Part shown: piece by piece, positions 52,272 to 62,772 of the stretch
Layout: each line of letters opens with the position of its first letter
Position numbering within the stretch: position 1 is the first letter of the stretch
NCBI GenBank assembly: GCA_026418455.1
Contig: JAOABH010000004.1
Coordinates: forward strand, 372,001 to 436,000
Length of the DNA stretch: 64,000 nt
Origin: Hydrogenothermaceae bacterium
GTDB lineage: Bacteria > Aquificota > Aquificia > Aquificales > Hydrogenothermaceae
Direction: 5' to 3'
Notes under the pieces: model-generated
Seen by the model: the letters and a program-made list of their open reading frames with translations, nothing else
The model's database searches: none
What the model was told of the DNA's origin: nothing
Program-made: the position numbers and the translations under genes

Positions 52272-54221
52272 ATGTTGAGTTTAAGCTTAAATAAAAATAT
52301 AAAATATTATCTAGAATATAATCCACAGTTAGATGGATTGAGAGGAGTTGATATATTTTTTGTATTATCTGGTTATTTAATTACAAGTATAATACTTCAT
52401 AAAATTAATAAACATGAATTTTCTTTAAAAGAGTTTTATAGAAATAGAGCGAGGAGATTATTCCCAGCTTTAATATTGGTTTTGATATTTTCTTTAATTG
52501 TAGGATATCTATTTTTATTTCCTCCAGAATATGAAAATTTAGCATCGCATGTAAAAAGCTCTGCTTTGTATTACCAAAATTATAGGTTAATTGGTGAAGT
52601 TGGTTATTGGGATAAAGAAGCTTTATTGAAGCCTTTATTACATATTTGGTCTCTTTCAGTAGAAGAACAATTTTATATTGTATACCCATTCTTACTTTTA
52701 CTTCTATATAAATTCAAGCTTTTAAATATGAGAACTATATTACTATTATTTCTAATAAGTTATGGACTTTCACTTTATTTGTCATCAACTAACAATATAA
52801 GAAGTTTTTATGACCTTGCTTCTAGATATTATGAACTATTATTTGGTGGTATGTTGTCTTTTATTCTATTTTATAATAGAGATATTATTGAAAAGTTTAT
52901 TTTTCAAATAAAGTACATAATTTATCCGTTAATTCTTATTTTATTTATTACTTTTTATAAAATTAATTCGTATAATCCACTAAAACTACTTCCCTTAATC
53001 TTTATTGTAGGTTTATGGATTTTACTAACGAATTTTTATAAAGATAAAATATTAAGTAATAAAATTTTGATATTTTTTGGACTAATTTCTTATTCCCTTT
53101 ATCTATGGCATTATGTACTTTTAAGTTTTCTGCATATATTCGGATATGATAACTTTATCTTCTTTAAAATTGCAATTCTAATATTTTCTGTCTTAATATC
53201 AGTAATTACATATAAATTTATAGAATTACCATTCAGAAAAATTAACAGTTATACAATAACTCTTCTACTTTTTTTTACTTTAATTATAATTTCTGTGATA
53301 GGTCAGTATATAAAACTAAAAGATGGACTTCTAAATAGACCTATAGTATACGCTTCAAAAGAACAATTAGATCAGTTTAAAAGAGATATAAGTGAAGATA
53401 TAAACTGCAACCATATAACCAATTCTATTCTTAAAAAAAAACATGAATTTTATTATTGCAGATCAACTACAAAATATCCTGAGCATATAAAATATGTTTT
53501 AATTGGTGATTCTCATGCACATGTATTATATCCAGGACTAAATACAGCATTGAAAAAAGAAGGAGAAAACTTAATTCTCTTAGCAAATAGTGGTTGTCCT
53601 CCTTATATCGGAGGAGAAATGGGAAGAACTTTACAGGAACTTAATAATTGTAAAAAAAGTATAGATGAAATTTATAAAGTTATAGAAAATTTACCAAAAA
53701 TTGATACTGTCTTTATATCTACTAGAATTGCTATATATTTTTCAGGAATAGGATTTGGAGAAGTCGAAAAAGGCTGGACTGATAATCCTGCACAATTCAA
53801 GCAATACTATATAGAAAATAAGAATTACAATAGAGAAGAAGTATTTGCAGAAAGTATAGATAAAACATTTAGGTATTTTAGTTTAAAAAAATATAGGATA
53901 GTATTTATACTGGAAAATCCAGAATTGGGATTTGATCCTTCTACATGTATAGCAAGATTATTTATTCCTCCTGGTTTTAATTGTAGAGTAGAAAAAAAGG
54001 TTTACATAGATAGACAATACAAGTATAGGGAAAAGGTAAAGGAAATAGCAAAGAGATATAATGTTATCTTTATAGATCCAGAACCTATTTTTTGTGATAA
54101 CAAATATTGTTATATGTATAAAGAAGGTAAAAGTATGTATGCAGATGATGACCATTTAAGTGTATTTGGTAGTTTAACTTTAGGTGAAGTTATACATGAA
54201 AAGTTATTTAAAACAGAGTAA
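52272..54221 (+). CDS. Acyltransferase-3/SGNH fusion lacking the first membrane helix
   Basis: The 649-residue OafA-like protein has an acyltransferase-3 membrane domain (about 18-340) and a C-terminal SGNH esterase-like domain with GDSH (412-415) and DxxH (625-628). Such proteins O-acetylate surface sugars. The usual N-terminus is DGLR, then a membrane helix with the invariant His, then GVDIFFVLSGYL. Here DGLR (21-24) joins directly to GVDIFF (25-30), so about 25 residues including that His are absent. HIWSLSVEEQFY (124-135) is intact. The protein is probably impaired, or uses another arrangement. It starts 3 bases after the aminotransferase gene. Confidence 0.85.
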   Translation: MLSLSLNKNIKYYLEYNPQLDGLRGVDIFFVLSGYLITSIILHKINKHEFSLKEFYRNRARRLFPALILVLIFSLIVGYLFLFPPEYENLASHVKSSALYYQNYRLIGEVGYWDKEALLKPLLHIWSLSVEEQFYIVYPFLLLLLYKFKLLNMRTILLLFLISYGLSLYLSSTNNIRSFYDLASRYYELLFGGMLSFILFYNRDIIEKFIFQIKYIIYPLILILFITFYKINSYNPLKLLPLIFIVGLWILLTNFYKDKILSNKILIFFGLISYSLYLWHYVLLSFLHIFGYDNFIFFKIAILIFSVLISVITYKFIELPFRKINSYTITLLLFFTLIIISVIGQYIKLKDGLLNRPIVYASKEQLDQFKRDISEDINCNHITNSILKKKHEFYYCRSTTKYPEHIKYVLIGDSHAHVLYPGLNTALKKEGENLILLANSGCPPYIGGEMGRTLQELNNCKKSIDEIYKVIENLPKIDTVFISTRIAIYFSGIGFGEVEKGWTDNPAQFKQYYIENKNYNREEVFAESIDKTFRYFSLKKYRIVFILENPELGFDPSTCIARLFIPPGFNCRVEKKVYIDRQYKYREKVKEIAKRYNVIFIDPEPIFCDNKYCYMYKEGKSMYADDDHLSVFGSLTLGEVIHEKLFKTE

Positions 54222-55488
54222 AGATAGAATACAGAGCTCTTTGAGAAGTGAATTCAACCGAAATATTTTAATTCTTACTTCTGGTACAGCTATAGCTCAA
54301 GCAATCCCAATCTTAATAACCCCAATATTAACAAGACTATATACCCCTGCTGATTTTGGTGCATTAGCTGTATTTGTTTCCATTGTATCTATAGTTTCTG
54401 TTATATCCTGCGGAAGATATGAACTTGCAATTATGCTTCCAGAAAAAGATGAAGATGCAATAAATGTGGCAGCCGTTGCATTTATCTTTAATCTTTTTGT
54501 AAGTATTTTATTTCTCATTTTTTTACTCTTTTTAGGAGATTGGTTTTTAAGATTACTGAAAGCAGAAGTTTTAAAAGGTTGGATCTATTTTGCCCCTTTA
54601 ACTGTTTTTATGATGGGTATTTTTAACATACTTAACTACACAAATAATAGATTTAAACTATATAAAGACATAGCAAGAGCAAACGTTTATAAATCATTAA
54701 CTATGGCTATAATACAGTTGATTTTAGGGGTTCTGAAAGCAGGGTATATAGGTTTAATAACAGGACAAATACTTGCTCAGTTTGTAGCTAATTTGAAGTT
54801 ATTTAAAAATATTACCTTACTTTATAAGTTTATAAATAAAAAAGAAATCATAAATAAAGCCAAGATTTATAGTAGTTTTCCTTTAATTTCTTCCCTCGGT
54901 GCAGTATTGGATAACTTAACTACGAGTTTACCTTACTTGATGGTACCTAAAATGTTTGGAATTGTATATTCTGGATATTTTTTCTTCTCTTTGAAGCTAC
55001 TTCTAGTTCCAATAAGTTTAATATCCTCAAATGTCGGACAAGTTCTTCTAAAGGAACTATCTTTTTATAAAAATAAAGATTTAAAGATATTAAAAATATT
55101 GTATATAAAGTCATTTTTAAAGTTGTTGTTTATATCGTCTTCATTTTCCATTTTGATCTTTCTTTCCACATTTTTCCTTTGGGGAAGTGTATTTGGAGAG
55201 AAGTGGAATGAATGTAGAGACTTAGTTATGTATCTTATTCCAGCAGCTTTTTTAAGAATGATAGCTTCACCTTTGAGTGTTATTTTTATAGCAATGGAAA
55301 AATTAAGTTTAAGCACATTTTGGCAGTCGTTATACTTTATTAGTAGTAGTGTAGTAATAATGGTGACTTTTATGTTGTCCTTAAGCTTTCATATTTTTAT
55401 TATTTTGTTTACATTAAATGAAGTTATAATATATATACTGTACTTAATATTAAGTTTTAAAGTTGTTAATTCTATACGAGGAGGATAA
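54196..55488 (+). CDS. wzx: Wzx-type polysaccharide flippase
   Basis: The 430-residue polytopic protein has about twelve to fourteen helices. The start GTAIAQAIPILITPILTRLYTPADFGALA and GRYELAIMLPEKDEDA are typical of the Wzx/RfbX family. It flips undecaprenyl-linked repeat units to the periplasm. The ATG at 54196 has AGGTGA at good distance; the in-frame GTG at 54184 is a weaker alternative. It overlaps the acyltransferase gene by 26 bases. Confidence 0.88.
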   Translation: MKSYLKQSKDRIQSSLRSEFNRNILILTSGTAIAQAIPILITPILTRLYTPADFGALAVFVSIVSIVSVISCGRYELAIMLPEKDEDAINVAAVAFIFNLFVSILFLIFLLFLGDWFLRLLKAEVLKGWIYFAPLTVFMMGIFNILNYTNNRFKLYKDIARANVYKSLTMAIIQLILGVLKAGYIGLITGQILAQFVANLKLFKNITLLYKFINKKEIINKAKIYSSFPLISSLGAVLDNLTTSLPYLMVPKMFGIVYSGYFFFSLKLLLVPISLISSNVGQVLLKELSFYKNKDLKILKILYIKSFLKLLFISSSFSILIFLSTFFLWGSVFGEKWNECRDLVMYLIPAAFLRMIASPLSVIFIAMEKLSLSTFWQSLYFISSSVVIMVTFMLSLSFHIFIILFTLNEVIIYILYLILSFKVVNSIRGG

Positions 55489-55494
55489 CAGAAT

Positions 55495-57396
55495 TTGTGC
55501 GGAATAGCTGGAATAGTATATAAAAATAAAAAGCCGACTTACGAAGAAATTAAATTTATGACAGATAGTATTGCTCATAGAGGACCTGATGGAGAGGGGT
55601 TTTATTTTGGAGAAAATTTTGCTTTTGGGCATAGACGACTTGCTATAATTGACCTTTCGGAAGCTGGAAAGCAACCAATGGAATATAAAGGTAAATATGG
55701 AGAGTATGTTATCACTTATAACGGAGAAATATACAACTATATAGAGATTAGAGAGGAATTAAAAAAAGATGGATATCATTTTAATACATATACAGATACG
55801 GAAGTTATAGTTGCTGCATATGATAAGTGGGGTTTTGATTGTTTAAATAAATTTGATGGAATGTGGGCTTTTGTTATTTATGATAAACATAAAAATATCT
55901 TATTCGGTTCAAGAGATAGATTTGGAGTAAAACCATTTTATTACTTTTATGATAACCGTAGCTTTATTTTTGCTTCGGAAATAAAAGCCTTACTCAAATT
56001 AAAAAGCATAAAAGATAATATAAAACTTAATCAAGAAGAAATTTTTAGATATCTTGTTTTTGGAATTGAAAATTTGGAAGAAGAAGGATTCTATAATAAT
56101 ATTTTAGAGTTGTTTCCATCTTTTGCTTTTACATTTGATTTAAAAAACTTTGAATTTAAGAGATGGCAATATTACACACTTAATTATAATCCAGATATTG
56201 GAAAATTTAACAATAAGGAGTTAGAAAATCATAAAGAAAATGTAAAAAGCCTTATTTTCTCTGCCATAGAGGAAAGACTTAGGTCAGATGTATTGGTTGG
56301 CTCATGTTTAAGTGGTGGGTTAGACAGCTCCACTATTGTATGTGTGATAAATGAACTACTAAAAAGTAAAGATCTCAGGTCTGTGGGGAATATTCAAAAA
56401 GTTTTTACAGCTTCCTACGAAGATAAAAACATAGATGAATCTAATTGGGCTAAAATAGTAGTAGAGCATACAAAAACAGATTGGTTTAGAACATTTCCTA
56501 AAGGAGAAGAATTATTAGAAGATTTAGATAATTTAGTTTATACTCAAGAAATACCATTTGGCTCAACATCAATTTATGCTCAATACAGAGTTATGAAGCT
56601 TGCAAAAGAAAATGGTGTTAAGGTTCTACTTGATGGTCAAGGTGGAGATGAGTTATTTACTGGCTACACCGGATATTATAGAACATTTTATTTTGAACTT
56701 TTAAAAAATTTCAGAATTTGGGATTTATTAGAGGAAATAAAGAATATAAACAATTCTCCTATTAATTTTAAAGATTTTGTTAATTCTTTATTTAGAATAT
56801 TAGCAGTTAAGTCTTTACCAAAAAACTTGATAATCTTGATGTCATCTGTATTTTTAAATAGATTCAAGTATATTAATAGAGAATTTTTTAATAGAAATAA
56901 ATATCTTATTGAACAAACAATAGGAAATTTACCAACCTCTTTAAATCAGCACTTATATCAATTTATGACAGGTAAAAATTTAAAAATATTACTTAAGTAT
57001 GAAGATAGAAACTCTATGAGATTTAGTATTGAATCCAGAACACCTTTTGCAGATGATAGAGATCTGATAGAATATATATTTAGAATTCCATCTATTTATA
57101 AAATTCATAATGGTTGGAGTAAATACATACTAAGAGAGGCTATGAAGGGAATTTTACCAGAACCAATAAGATTAAGAAAAGATAAAATAGGGTTTGCTAC
57201 ACCAGAAAAAAAGTGGATAGATGGCAATAAAAATCTTTTTATTTCATTAATAAAAGAAAACAAGTATTTGTTAAATGATTTTTTGAACATTGAGTTAGTG
57301 TTAGAAGATTTTAAAAATGGGTCTATATTCAAGGAAGGATTTTTTATTTGGAGGATTATAAATTTACTTCTATGGAGGCAAATGTTTAAGGTATGA
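55495..57396 (+). CDS. asnB: Asparagine synthase-like amidotransferase
   Basis: The 633-residue enzyme starts TTG-TGC, so Cys2 becomes the N-terminal glutaminase nucleophile, in CGIAGI. The N-terminal Ntn domain (about 1-200) contains HRRLAIIDLS; the synthetase domain has the PP-loop SGGLDS (273-278). AGGAGG lies upstream. AsnB-like enzymes inside O-antigen clusters amidate sugar carboxyl groups, as WbpS is thought to do. As this cluster makes a uronic acid, a sugar amidation role is more likely than general asparagine synthesis, but this is inference. Confidence 0.88.
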   Translation: MCGIAGIVYKNKKPTYEEIKFMTDSIAHRGPDGEGFYFGENFAFGHRRLAIIDLSEAGKQPMEYKGKYGEYVITYNGEIYNYIEIREELKKDGYHFNTYTDTEVIVAAYDKWGFDCLNKFDGMWAFVIYDKHKNILFGSRDRFGVKPFYYFYDNRSFIFASEIKALLKLKSIKDNIKLNQEEIFRYLVFGIENLEEEGFYNNILELFPSFAFTFDLKNFEFKRWQYYTLNYNPDIGKFNNKELENHKENVKSLIFSAIEERLRSDVLVGSCLSGGLDSSTIVCVINELLKSKDLRSVGNIQKVFTASYEDKNIDESNWAKIVVEHTKTDWFRTFPKGEELLEDLDNLVYTQEIPFGSTSIYAQYRVMKLAKENGVKVLLDGQGGDELFTGYTGYYRTFYFELLKNFRIWDLLEEIKNINNSPINFKDFVNSLFRILAVKSLPKNLIILMSSVFLNRFKYINREFFNRNKYLIEQTIGNLPTSLNQHLYQFMTGKNLKILLKYEDRNSMRFSIESRTPFADDRDLIEYIFRIPSIYKIHNGWSKYILREAMKGILPEPIRLRKDKIGFATPEKKWIDGNKNLFISLIKENKYLLNDFLNIELVLEDFKNGSIFKEGFFIWRIINLLLWRQMFKV

Positions 57397-58514
57397 AAAT
57401 AATCTCAATTGTAGGAGCAAGGCCGCAGTTTGTTAAACTGATGCCTATAGTAAAAGTGATAGATAGCTTTGAGAATGGTAAAATTATACACAAAACAATC
57501 CATACTGGACAGCATTATGATTACCTTATGAATAAAGTGTTCTTTGATGAGCTTGGAATTCCAGAGCCAGATTATAATCTTGAAGTAGGCTCTGCTTCTC
57601 AGGGGCTTCAAACTGGGGAAATGTTAAAAAAGATAGAGGATGTTTTACTGAAAGAAAAACCGGATTGGGTACTTGTTTACGGTGATACAAATTCAACATT
57701 AGCTGGTGCCTTAGCTGCTTCTAAACTACATATTCCAGTAGCTCATATAGAAGCAGGACTTAGAAGTTTTAATAAAAGAATGCCGGAAGAGATAAACAGG
57801 ATACTTACAGACCATGTATCTACTATACTTTTTTGTCCAACTAAAACTGCGGTTGAAAATTTAAAAAAAGAAGGATTTACAAATATTATTAACAATGGAG
57901 AGATCTTATCAGAAGATTATCCACTGGATGGCATACAATTTGATATTTCAAACCCTTTGGTTGTAAATGTTGGAGATATTATGTATGAGGTTCTTAAATA
58001 TAGTTTAGAAATAGCTGAGAGAAAATCCGATATTCTTTTAAAGCTAAATTTAAAACAAAAAGAGTATTATGTTCTGACTATGCATAGAGCAGAAAATACA
58101 TCAAGTGTGGAGAGATTTAAAGAGTTAATAAATTTTGTAATTGAAACATCCGAAGGACTACCAGTTATATTTCCAATCCATCCAAGAACGCAAAAATTTA
58201 TAGAACAAAATAATATTGAAATTCCAGAACCTATCAAGGTTATAGAATCTTTGTCGTATTTTGATATGATATGGCTTTCAAAAAATGCTAAAATGATATA
58301 TACAGATTCTGGAGGTTTGCAGAAAGAGGCTTGTTGGATGGGTGTACCATGTGTAACACTAAGAGAAGAGACTGAGTGGGTTGAAACTATAGAAAGTGGT
58401 TGGAATGTGTTATGGAGAAAGTATAATGGAGAAATTCTTACAAAATTAGAAAAAGCTTTTAATATTAATGATAGGACTTCTGCAAAAATAATAAATATAA
58501 TTATTAAGCTATGA
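57393..58514 (+). CDS. wbpI: UDP-HexNAc 2-epimerase (WbpI/WecB-like)
   Basis: The 373-residue non-hydrolysing epimerase begins GARPQFVKLMPIV and has HTGQHYDYLM, VYGDTNSTLAGALAA, HIEAGLRSF and TDSGGLQKEA, all family blocks. With WbpA, B, D and E homologues in the cluster, it most likely converts UDP-GlcNAc(3NAc)A to the manno isomer, the WbpI step, rather than making UDP-ManNAc. An insert of about 25 residues (GEILSEDYPLDGIQF region) precedes VNVGDIMYE. Start codon overlaps asnB (ATGA). Confidence 0.92.
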   Translation: MKIISIVGARPQFVKLMPIVKVIDSFENGKIIHKTIHTGQHYDYLMNKVFFDELGIPEPDYNLEVGSASQGLQTGEMLKKIEDVLLKEKPDWVLVYGDTNSTLAGALAASKLHIPVAHIEAGLRSFNKRMPEEINRILTDHVSTILFCPTKTAVENLKKEGFTNIINNGEILSEDYPLDGIQFDISNPLVVNVGDIMYEVLKYSLEIAERKSDILLKLNLKQKEYYVLTMHRAENTSSVERFKELINFVIETSEGLPVIFPIHPRTQKFIEQNNIEIPEPIKVIESLSYFDMIWLSKNAKMIYTDSGGLQKEACWMGVPCVTLREETEWVETIESGWNVLWRKYNGEILTKLEKAFNINDRTSAKIINIIIKL

Positions 58515-58535
58515 AATGAAAATTGCGTATTTAAG

Positions 58536-59819
58536 ATGAAGGTTTTATTTATAACGTTTTTTTTCCCACCATATAATACAATAGGTTCTGTTAGAACTGG
58601 GAATACTGCAAAAATTCTTCATGATATGGGTATTGATATAAAAGTTATTGCAGGAAAAGAGGAGGACTTAAATAAAGATCTCCCTATAAAAATTCCAACT
58701 GATTATATCTACTATGAAAAATATTTTGATATACATAAATTTTTTCTTAAACTACTAAGAAAAGATGTAAAAGAAATTAAAAAGGTAACACATTCTGGAA
58801 TAAATGATAACTTTAAGACAAAAATATATAAAAAAATTTCTACACTTTATAAATATATATTTTTTACACCAGATAGATATATAGGTTGGTATCCGTATGC
58901 ATATCGAAGAGCAGAAGATATTATTAAGGTCTGGAAACCAGATATCATTTACGCTTCTGCAATGCCATTTACTTCCTTATTATTAGGATCAAGATTAAGT
59001 AAAAAATATGGTATACCTTTTGTAGCTGAATTACGAGATTTATGGATAGACAACCATTATTCAAAACATAACCTGTTAAGCAAATATCTTGAAAAATATG
59101 CTTTAAATCAAGCTTCTGCAATTATTACTGTATCAGAACCTCTAGCAGAGAGATTGAAAGAACGATATAGGAAACCTATTCATGTTATAAAAAATGCTTT
59201 TGATGAAGAAGAGTTTATTAACTTAATTCAAAATAAAAGAAATCAAGTAGAAGGAAAAAAGCTTATCATAACTTATACAGGTTCTTTATATGCCGGAAAA
59301 CAAGATCCATCGTTACTCTTCAAAATAATAAGCAAAAATGAAGATTTAAAAAATAAGGTAATTTGTAAATTTTACGGAGACAACCTTGAGTGGTTGAATA
59401 TACTAGCAAAGGAATTTGATATTGTTGAAAATGTTCAAGTTCATCCAAAGGTTTCAAGAGCTGAAGCACTTAAAATTCAAGCAGAAAGTGACATATTATT
59501 ATTATTAACATGGAATGATCCAAGAGAATTAGGGGTATATACTGGGAAATTATTTGAATATATTGGAAATGCTAAGCCCATATTAGCAATAGGTAACAAA
59601 GAAAATGTTGCATCTCAGTTAATAAATAACTACGGATTTGGAATTGCAGAAAATGATCCAGTTAAATTAAAGGAATTCATCCTTAATTGCGATAAAAAGG
59701 ATTTTCTACAAATTATAAATGAAAATTATAAGAAATATAGATACCTTTTTGAGAGAAAACATGAAGTAGCTAAACTAATTAAAATATTTGAAAACGTTTT
59801 ATCAGGAATGGAAAAATGA
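58536..59819 (+). CDS. GT4 family glycosyltransferase (WbuB-like)
   Basis: The 427-residue protein has the GT-B fold. The N-terminal ITFFFPPYNTIGSVRTGN and VAELRDLWIDNHY segments resemble WbuB-type enzymes of O-antigen clusters; the C-terminal half carries GSLYAGKQDP and the acceptor/donor block ELGVYTGKLFEYIG. It would add one sugar to the lipid-linked repeat unit at the cytoplasmic face. Donor and linkage cannot be told. Confidence 0.83.
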   Translation: MKVLFITFFFPPYNTIGSVRTGNTAKILHDMGIDIKVIAGKEEDLNKDLPIKIPTDYIYYEKYFDIHKFFLKLLRKDVKEIKKVTHSGINDNFKTKIYKKISTLYKYIFFTPDRYIGWYPYAYRRAEDIIKVWKPDIIYASAMPFTSLLLGSRLSKKYGIPFVAELRDLWIDNHYSKHNLLSKYLEKYALNQASAIITVSEPLAERLKERYRKPIHVIKNAFDEEEFINLIQNKRNQVEGKKLIITYTGSLYAGKQDPSLLFKIISKNEDLKNKVICKFYGDNLEWLNILAKEFDIVENVQVHPKVSRAEALKIQAESDILLLLTWNDPRELGVYTGKLFEYIGNAKPILAIGNKENVASQLINNYGFGIAENDPVKLKEFILNCDKKDFLQIINENYKKYRYLFERKHEVAKLIKIFENVLSGMEK

Positions 59820-61033
59820 TACTAAAGCAGGAAAAGCTCATAATTTTTTTGTTTTTTTTATTTTTTACAAGTAGTCCTTTTTATCTATGGGAAAGTGGTT
59901 TTCCACAAATTTACCACATTATAGGATTTGTTTTTTTTGTATTAACACTTTTCAATAATATTAATAAACAAAAATTTATAAGCGAATATAAAGTAGTATT
60001 ACTATTTGTGTTTTATGTCTCTGGAGTTAATTTAACTTTTTTCCTTTTATACAAAAAAGCTTCTTTCCTTTTGTCAAGTTTGTATTATATATACAACGTA
60101 TGCATATTATTTGCTACTGTTTCTTTAGAGAAGTATATAGAACTTGATGTACAGAAATTCTTTAGAAAAATTTATAATATTTCCATCATGTTACTTACTC
60201 TAGAAATTTTTATGATTTTATTTGGTTTTAATAAATTTATGTATGATGGTAATAGATTCACAGGAACTTTTAATGATCCAAATCAATTTGGACATTTTAC
60301 TATTTGGATTAGCATCATAGCTTTATTATCAAATAAAATTTCTTATAATAAATGGTCTTTCAATATTATTGTGATATCGCTTTTAATAATCACAACTATA
60401 TTTAATTTATCAAGATCTACAACTCTTGCAGTATTTATGATTATAATTTATATCATATTTGATTCACTAGTTAGGTTGAAAAAACAAAAAGAACAAGGTA
60501 TAAATTTACAAAAATTTAAAAAGTCGAATATAGTGATAATAAATCTGATAATATTCATGCTATTTTACTTATTGATTGAAAACGTACAAAAAAAAATAAA
60601 TTTAGCTGAATATATGCAGTTTTATATTGACAGAATAGAAGAAGCAAAGAAAAAAAATATTAAGAACTTTGAGGAAAGAGGATATGATAGATTGATTAAG
60701 TTTCCTCAATACCTTTTGTTCGGTTCAGGAGAAGGGTTTCATGAAAGATGGAAAAACTTTGATAATACTATTCGCTATACAGTAGAAATTCATTCAACTT
60801 TTGCAGGAATCCTTTTTTATTATGGCATAATTGGATTATCATTATTTTTTTACTTTATAATTAAAATTTTCAGAAATATTAAAGATTTATTATTAAAATT
60901 TCTTTTTATGGCTCCATTTTTATATTCCATTTCAACATATAACTCTAGAAATACCATGTTTTGGATTGGCATATCTTTTTTTATTTTATATAGTAAACTA
61001 AGTAGATTAAATAAGGCTAAAAATGGAAGTTAA
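59816..61033 (+). CDS. wzy: O-antigen polymerase Wzy-like membrane protein
   Basis: The 405-residue protein has about ten to twelve helices and a Wzy_C-type central part. FNDPNQFGHFTIWI is a common Wzy/O-antigen ligase motif, and GSGEGFHERW with a following VEIHSTFAGILFYYG matches the late periplasmic-loop and helix region. As part of the rightward cluster beside wzx, it is the better candidate for the polymerase. Base composition is particularly AT-rich. ATGA overlap with the preceding gene. Confidence 0.8.
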   Translation: MILKQEKLIIFLFFLFFTSSPFYLWESGFPQIYHIIGFVFFVLTLFNNINKQKFISEYKVVLLFVFYVSGVNLTFFLLYKKASFLLSSLYYIYNVCILFATVSLEKYIELDVQKFFRKIYNISIMLLTLEIFMILFGFNKFMYDGNRFTGTFNDPNQFGHFTIWISIIALLSNKISYNKWSFNIIVISLLIITTIFNLSRSTTLAVFMIIIYIIFDSLVRLKKQKEQGINLQKFKKSNIVIINLIIFMLFYLLIENVQKKINLAEYMQFYIDRIEEAKKKNIKNFEERGYDRLIKFPQYLLFGSGEGFHERWKNFDNTIRYTVEIHSTFAGILFYYGIIGLSLFFYFIIKIFRNIKDLLLKFLFMAPFLYSISTYNSRNTMFWIGISFFILYSKLSRLNKAKNGS

Positions 61034-62180
61034 AAAAATTGGGTTTTTATCTCATCTTGATTTAAACTTATACCTATTTAGATTGCCAATAATGACTGAA
61101 CTCTTAAAAAGAGGGTATAGAGTATATGCAATATGTCCTAAAGGAGAGAAAAATAGCGATTTAAAGAATGCCGGAATTGAAGTAATAAATTATGAAATTG
61201 AAAGAAAAAGTATAAATCCACTTAAAGAAATCTATTCTATTAAAAACATATATAATGCTATTAAAGATTTAAAACTGGATTTAATTAATACTTTTACAGC
61301 AAAACCAAATATATATGGAACTTTTGCAAGTAAAATTGCAGGAATTCCAAGAATAATCAACTTAGTTGAAGGTCTTGGATCTTTTTATGTTGATAACAAT
61401 TTAAAGAGTCTTCTTGTAAGAAATATTATAGAAATCTTATATAAATATACTTTTAAATTATCTGATATATGTATATTTGTAAATAGTGATGATCCCAAAT
61501 ATTTCGTAGATAGAGGTATTATAGATTCAAATAAAGTTAAAGTAATAAAAAGTGTTGGTGTTGATACAGATTACTTTAGTATGGCAGAAGTTACAGAAGA
61601 CTTTATTTGCATGTATAAAGAAAAACTTTCTATTGAGAAAAATAAAATAGTTGTCTTAATGATAGGAAGGGCTATTTGGCATAAAGGGATAAGAGAGTTT
61701 TATGAAGCTGCTGAAATTTTAAGTAATAAATACCACAATATAGATTTTGTTTTTGTAGGTGATACAGATGAAGGGAATCCTTCTTGTGCTCCTTCTTCGT
61801 TTTTAAAAAATAGAAATGTAAAATGGCTTGGTTTCAGAAATGATATAAAATATTTAATCGCCATATCAGATATAGTTGTTTTACCAAGTTACAGAGAGGG
61901 AGTCCCAAGAACCTTACTTGAAGCCGCATCTATGAGCAAACCAATAGTTACAACAAACACTGTAGGATGTAGGGAAGTAGTTGAAGATGGAAAAAATGGA
62001 TTCTTAGTTCCCGTAAAAGATAGTATAGAATTAGCCAAAAAAATAGAGATATTGATAAATGATAGAGATTTAAGAGAAAAAATGGGGAAATATGGTAGAG
62101 AAAAAGCTGTAAAAGAATTTGACATAAGGAGAGTTGTAGATGAATACATCTCTTTGTATGAACAGCTTTTACAGAAGTAA
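61023..62180 (+). CDS. GT4 family glycosyltransferase (PglA-like)
   Basis: The 385-residue GT-B enzyme has the N-terminal block [22 protein letters not shown] and [11 protein letters not shown], which resemble PglA and related enzymes acting on diacetylbacillosamine-PP-undecaprenol. The C-terminal half has [15 protein letters not shown] and the donor-binding [20 protein letters not shown]. It sits just before pglC/pglD/pglE-like genes, so it may add the second sugar of the repeat unit. Its 3' end overlaps the next gene by 41 bases. Confidence 0.83.
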   Translation: MEVKKIGFLSHLDLNLYLFRLPIMTELLKRGYRVYAICPKGEKNSDLKNAGIEVINYEIERKSINPLKEIYSIKNIYNAIKDLKLDLINTFTAKPNIYGTFASKIAGIPRIINLVEGLGSFYVDNNLKSLLVRNIIEILYKYTFKLSDICIFVNSDDPKYFVDRGIIDSNKVKVIKSVGVDTDYFSMAEVTEDFICMYKEKLSIEKNKIVVLMIGRAIWHKGIREFYEAAEILSNKYHNIDFVFVGDTDEGNPSCAPSSFLKNRNVKWLGFRNDIKYLIAISDIVVLPSYREGVPRTLLEAASMSKPIVTTNTVGCREVVEDGKNGFLVPVKDSIELAKKIEILINDRDLREKMGKYGREKAVKEFDIRRVVDEYISLYEQLLQK

Positions 62181-62772
62181 ACTTAAAAGATGGATAGATA
62201 TCTTTATATCTGTTTTACTTATAATAATCTCCTCTCCATTGTTTATATTATTGTATTTAATAATCAGATTAACATTAGGAAAACCTGTTATATTTAAACA
62301 AGAAAGACCTGGTTTAAATGAAAAAATATTTACACTGTATAAATTTAGAACAATGACAGATGAAAGAGACGAAAACGGCAATCTTTTACCTGATGAAATT
62401 AGATTGAAAGGAGTAGGAAAGTTAATAAGAAGTCTTAGTTTAGATGAATTACCTCAGTTGTTTAATGTATTAAAAGGTGATATGAGCCTTGTGGGACCTA
62501 GACCTCTTTTAGTAGAATATTTACCATTATATAATGAACGTCAAAGAAAACGCCATTTAGTTAGGCCTGGAATAACTGGTTTAGCTCAAGTAATGGGAAG
62601 AAATGCTATAAGTTGGAAAGAAAAGTTTGAGTATGATGTTTACTATGTTGAAAATTTATCTTTTTGGCTTGATATGAAAATTTTACTACTTACATTTTTA
62701 AAAGTTATAAAAAGAGAAGGTATTTCTCAAAAAGGAAAAGCTACTATGGAGAAGTTTAATGGAAATAACTAA
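62140..62772 (+). CDS. pglC: Initiating sugar-1-phosphate transferase (PglC-like)
   Basis: The 210-residue monotopic transferase has one membrane segment (about 18-40), then [21 protein letters not shown] and [24 protein letters not shown], with the catalytic Asp-Glu pair in SLDELPQ. The short form matches PglC rather than full-size WcaJ/WbaP. It loads the first sugar phosphate onto undecaprenyl phosphate. ATG at 62140 follows GGAGAG; ATG at 62158 is an alternative. pglD/pglE homologues follow, pointing to diNAcBac as the first sugar. Confidence 0.9.
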   Translation: MNTSLCMNSFYRSKLKRWIDIFISVLLIIISSPLFILLYLIIRLTLGKPVIFKQERPGLNEKIFTLYKFRTMTDERDENGNLLPDEIRLKGVGKLIRSLSLDELPQLFNVLKGDMSLVGPRPLLVEYLPLYNERQRKRHLVRPGITGLAQVMGRNAISWKEKFEYDVYYVENLSFWLDMKILLLTFLKVIKREGISQKGKATMEKFNGNN

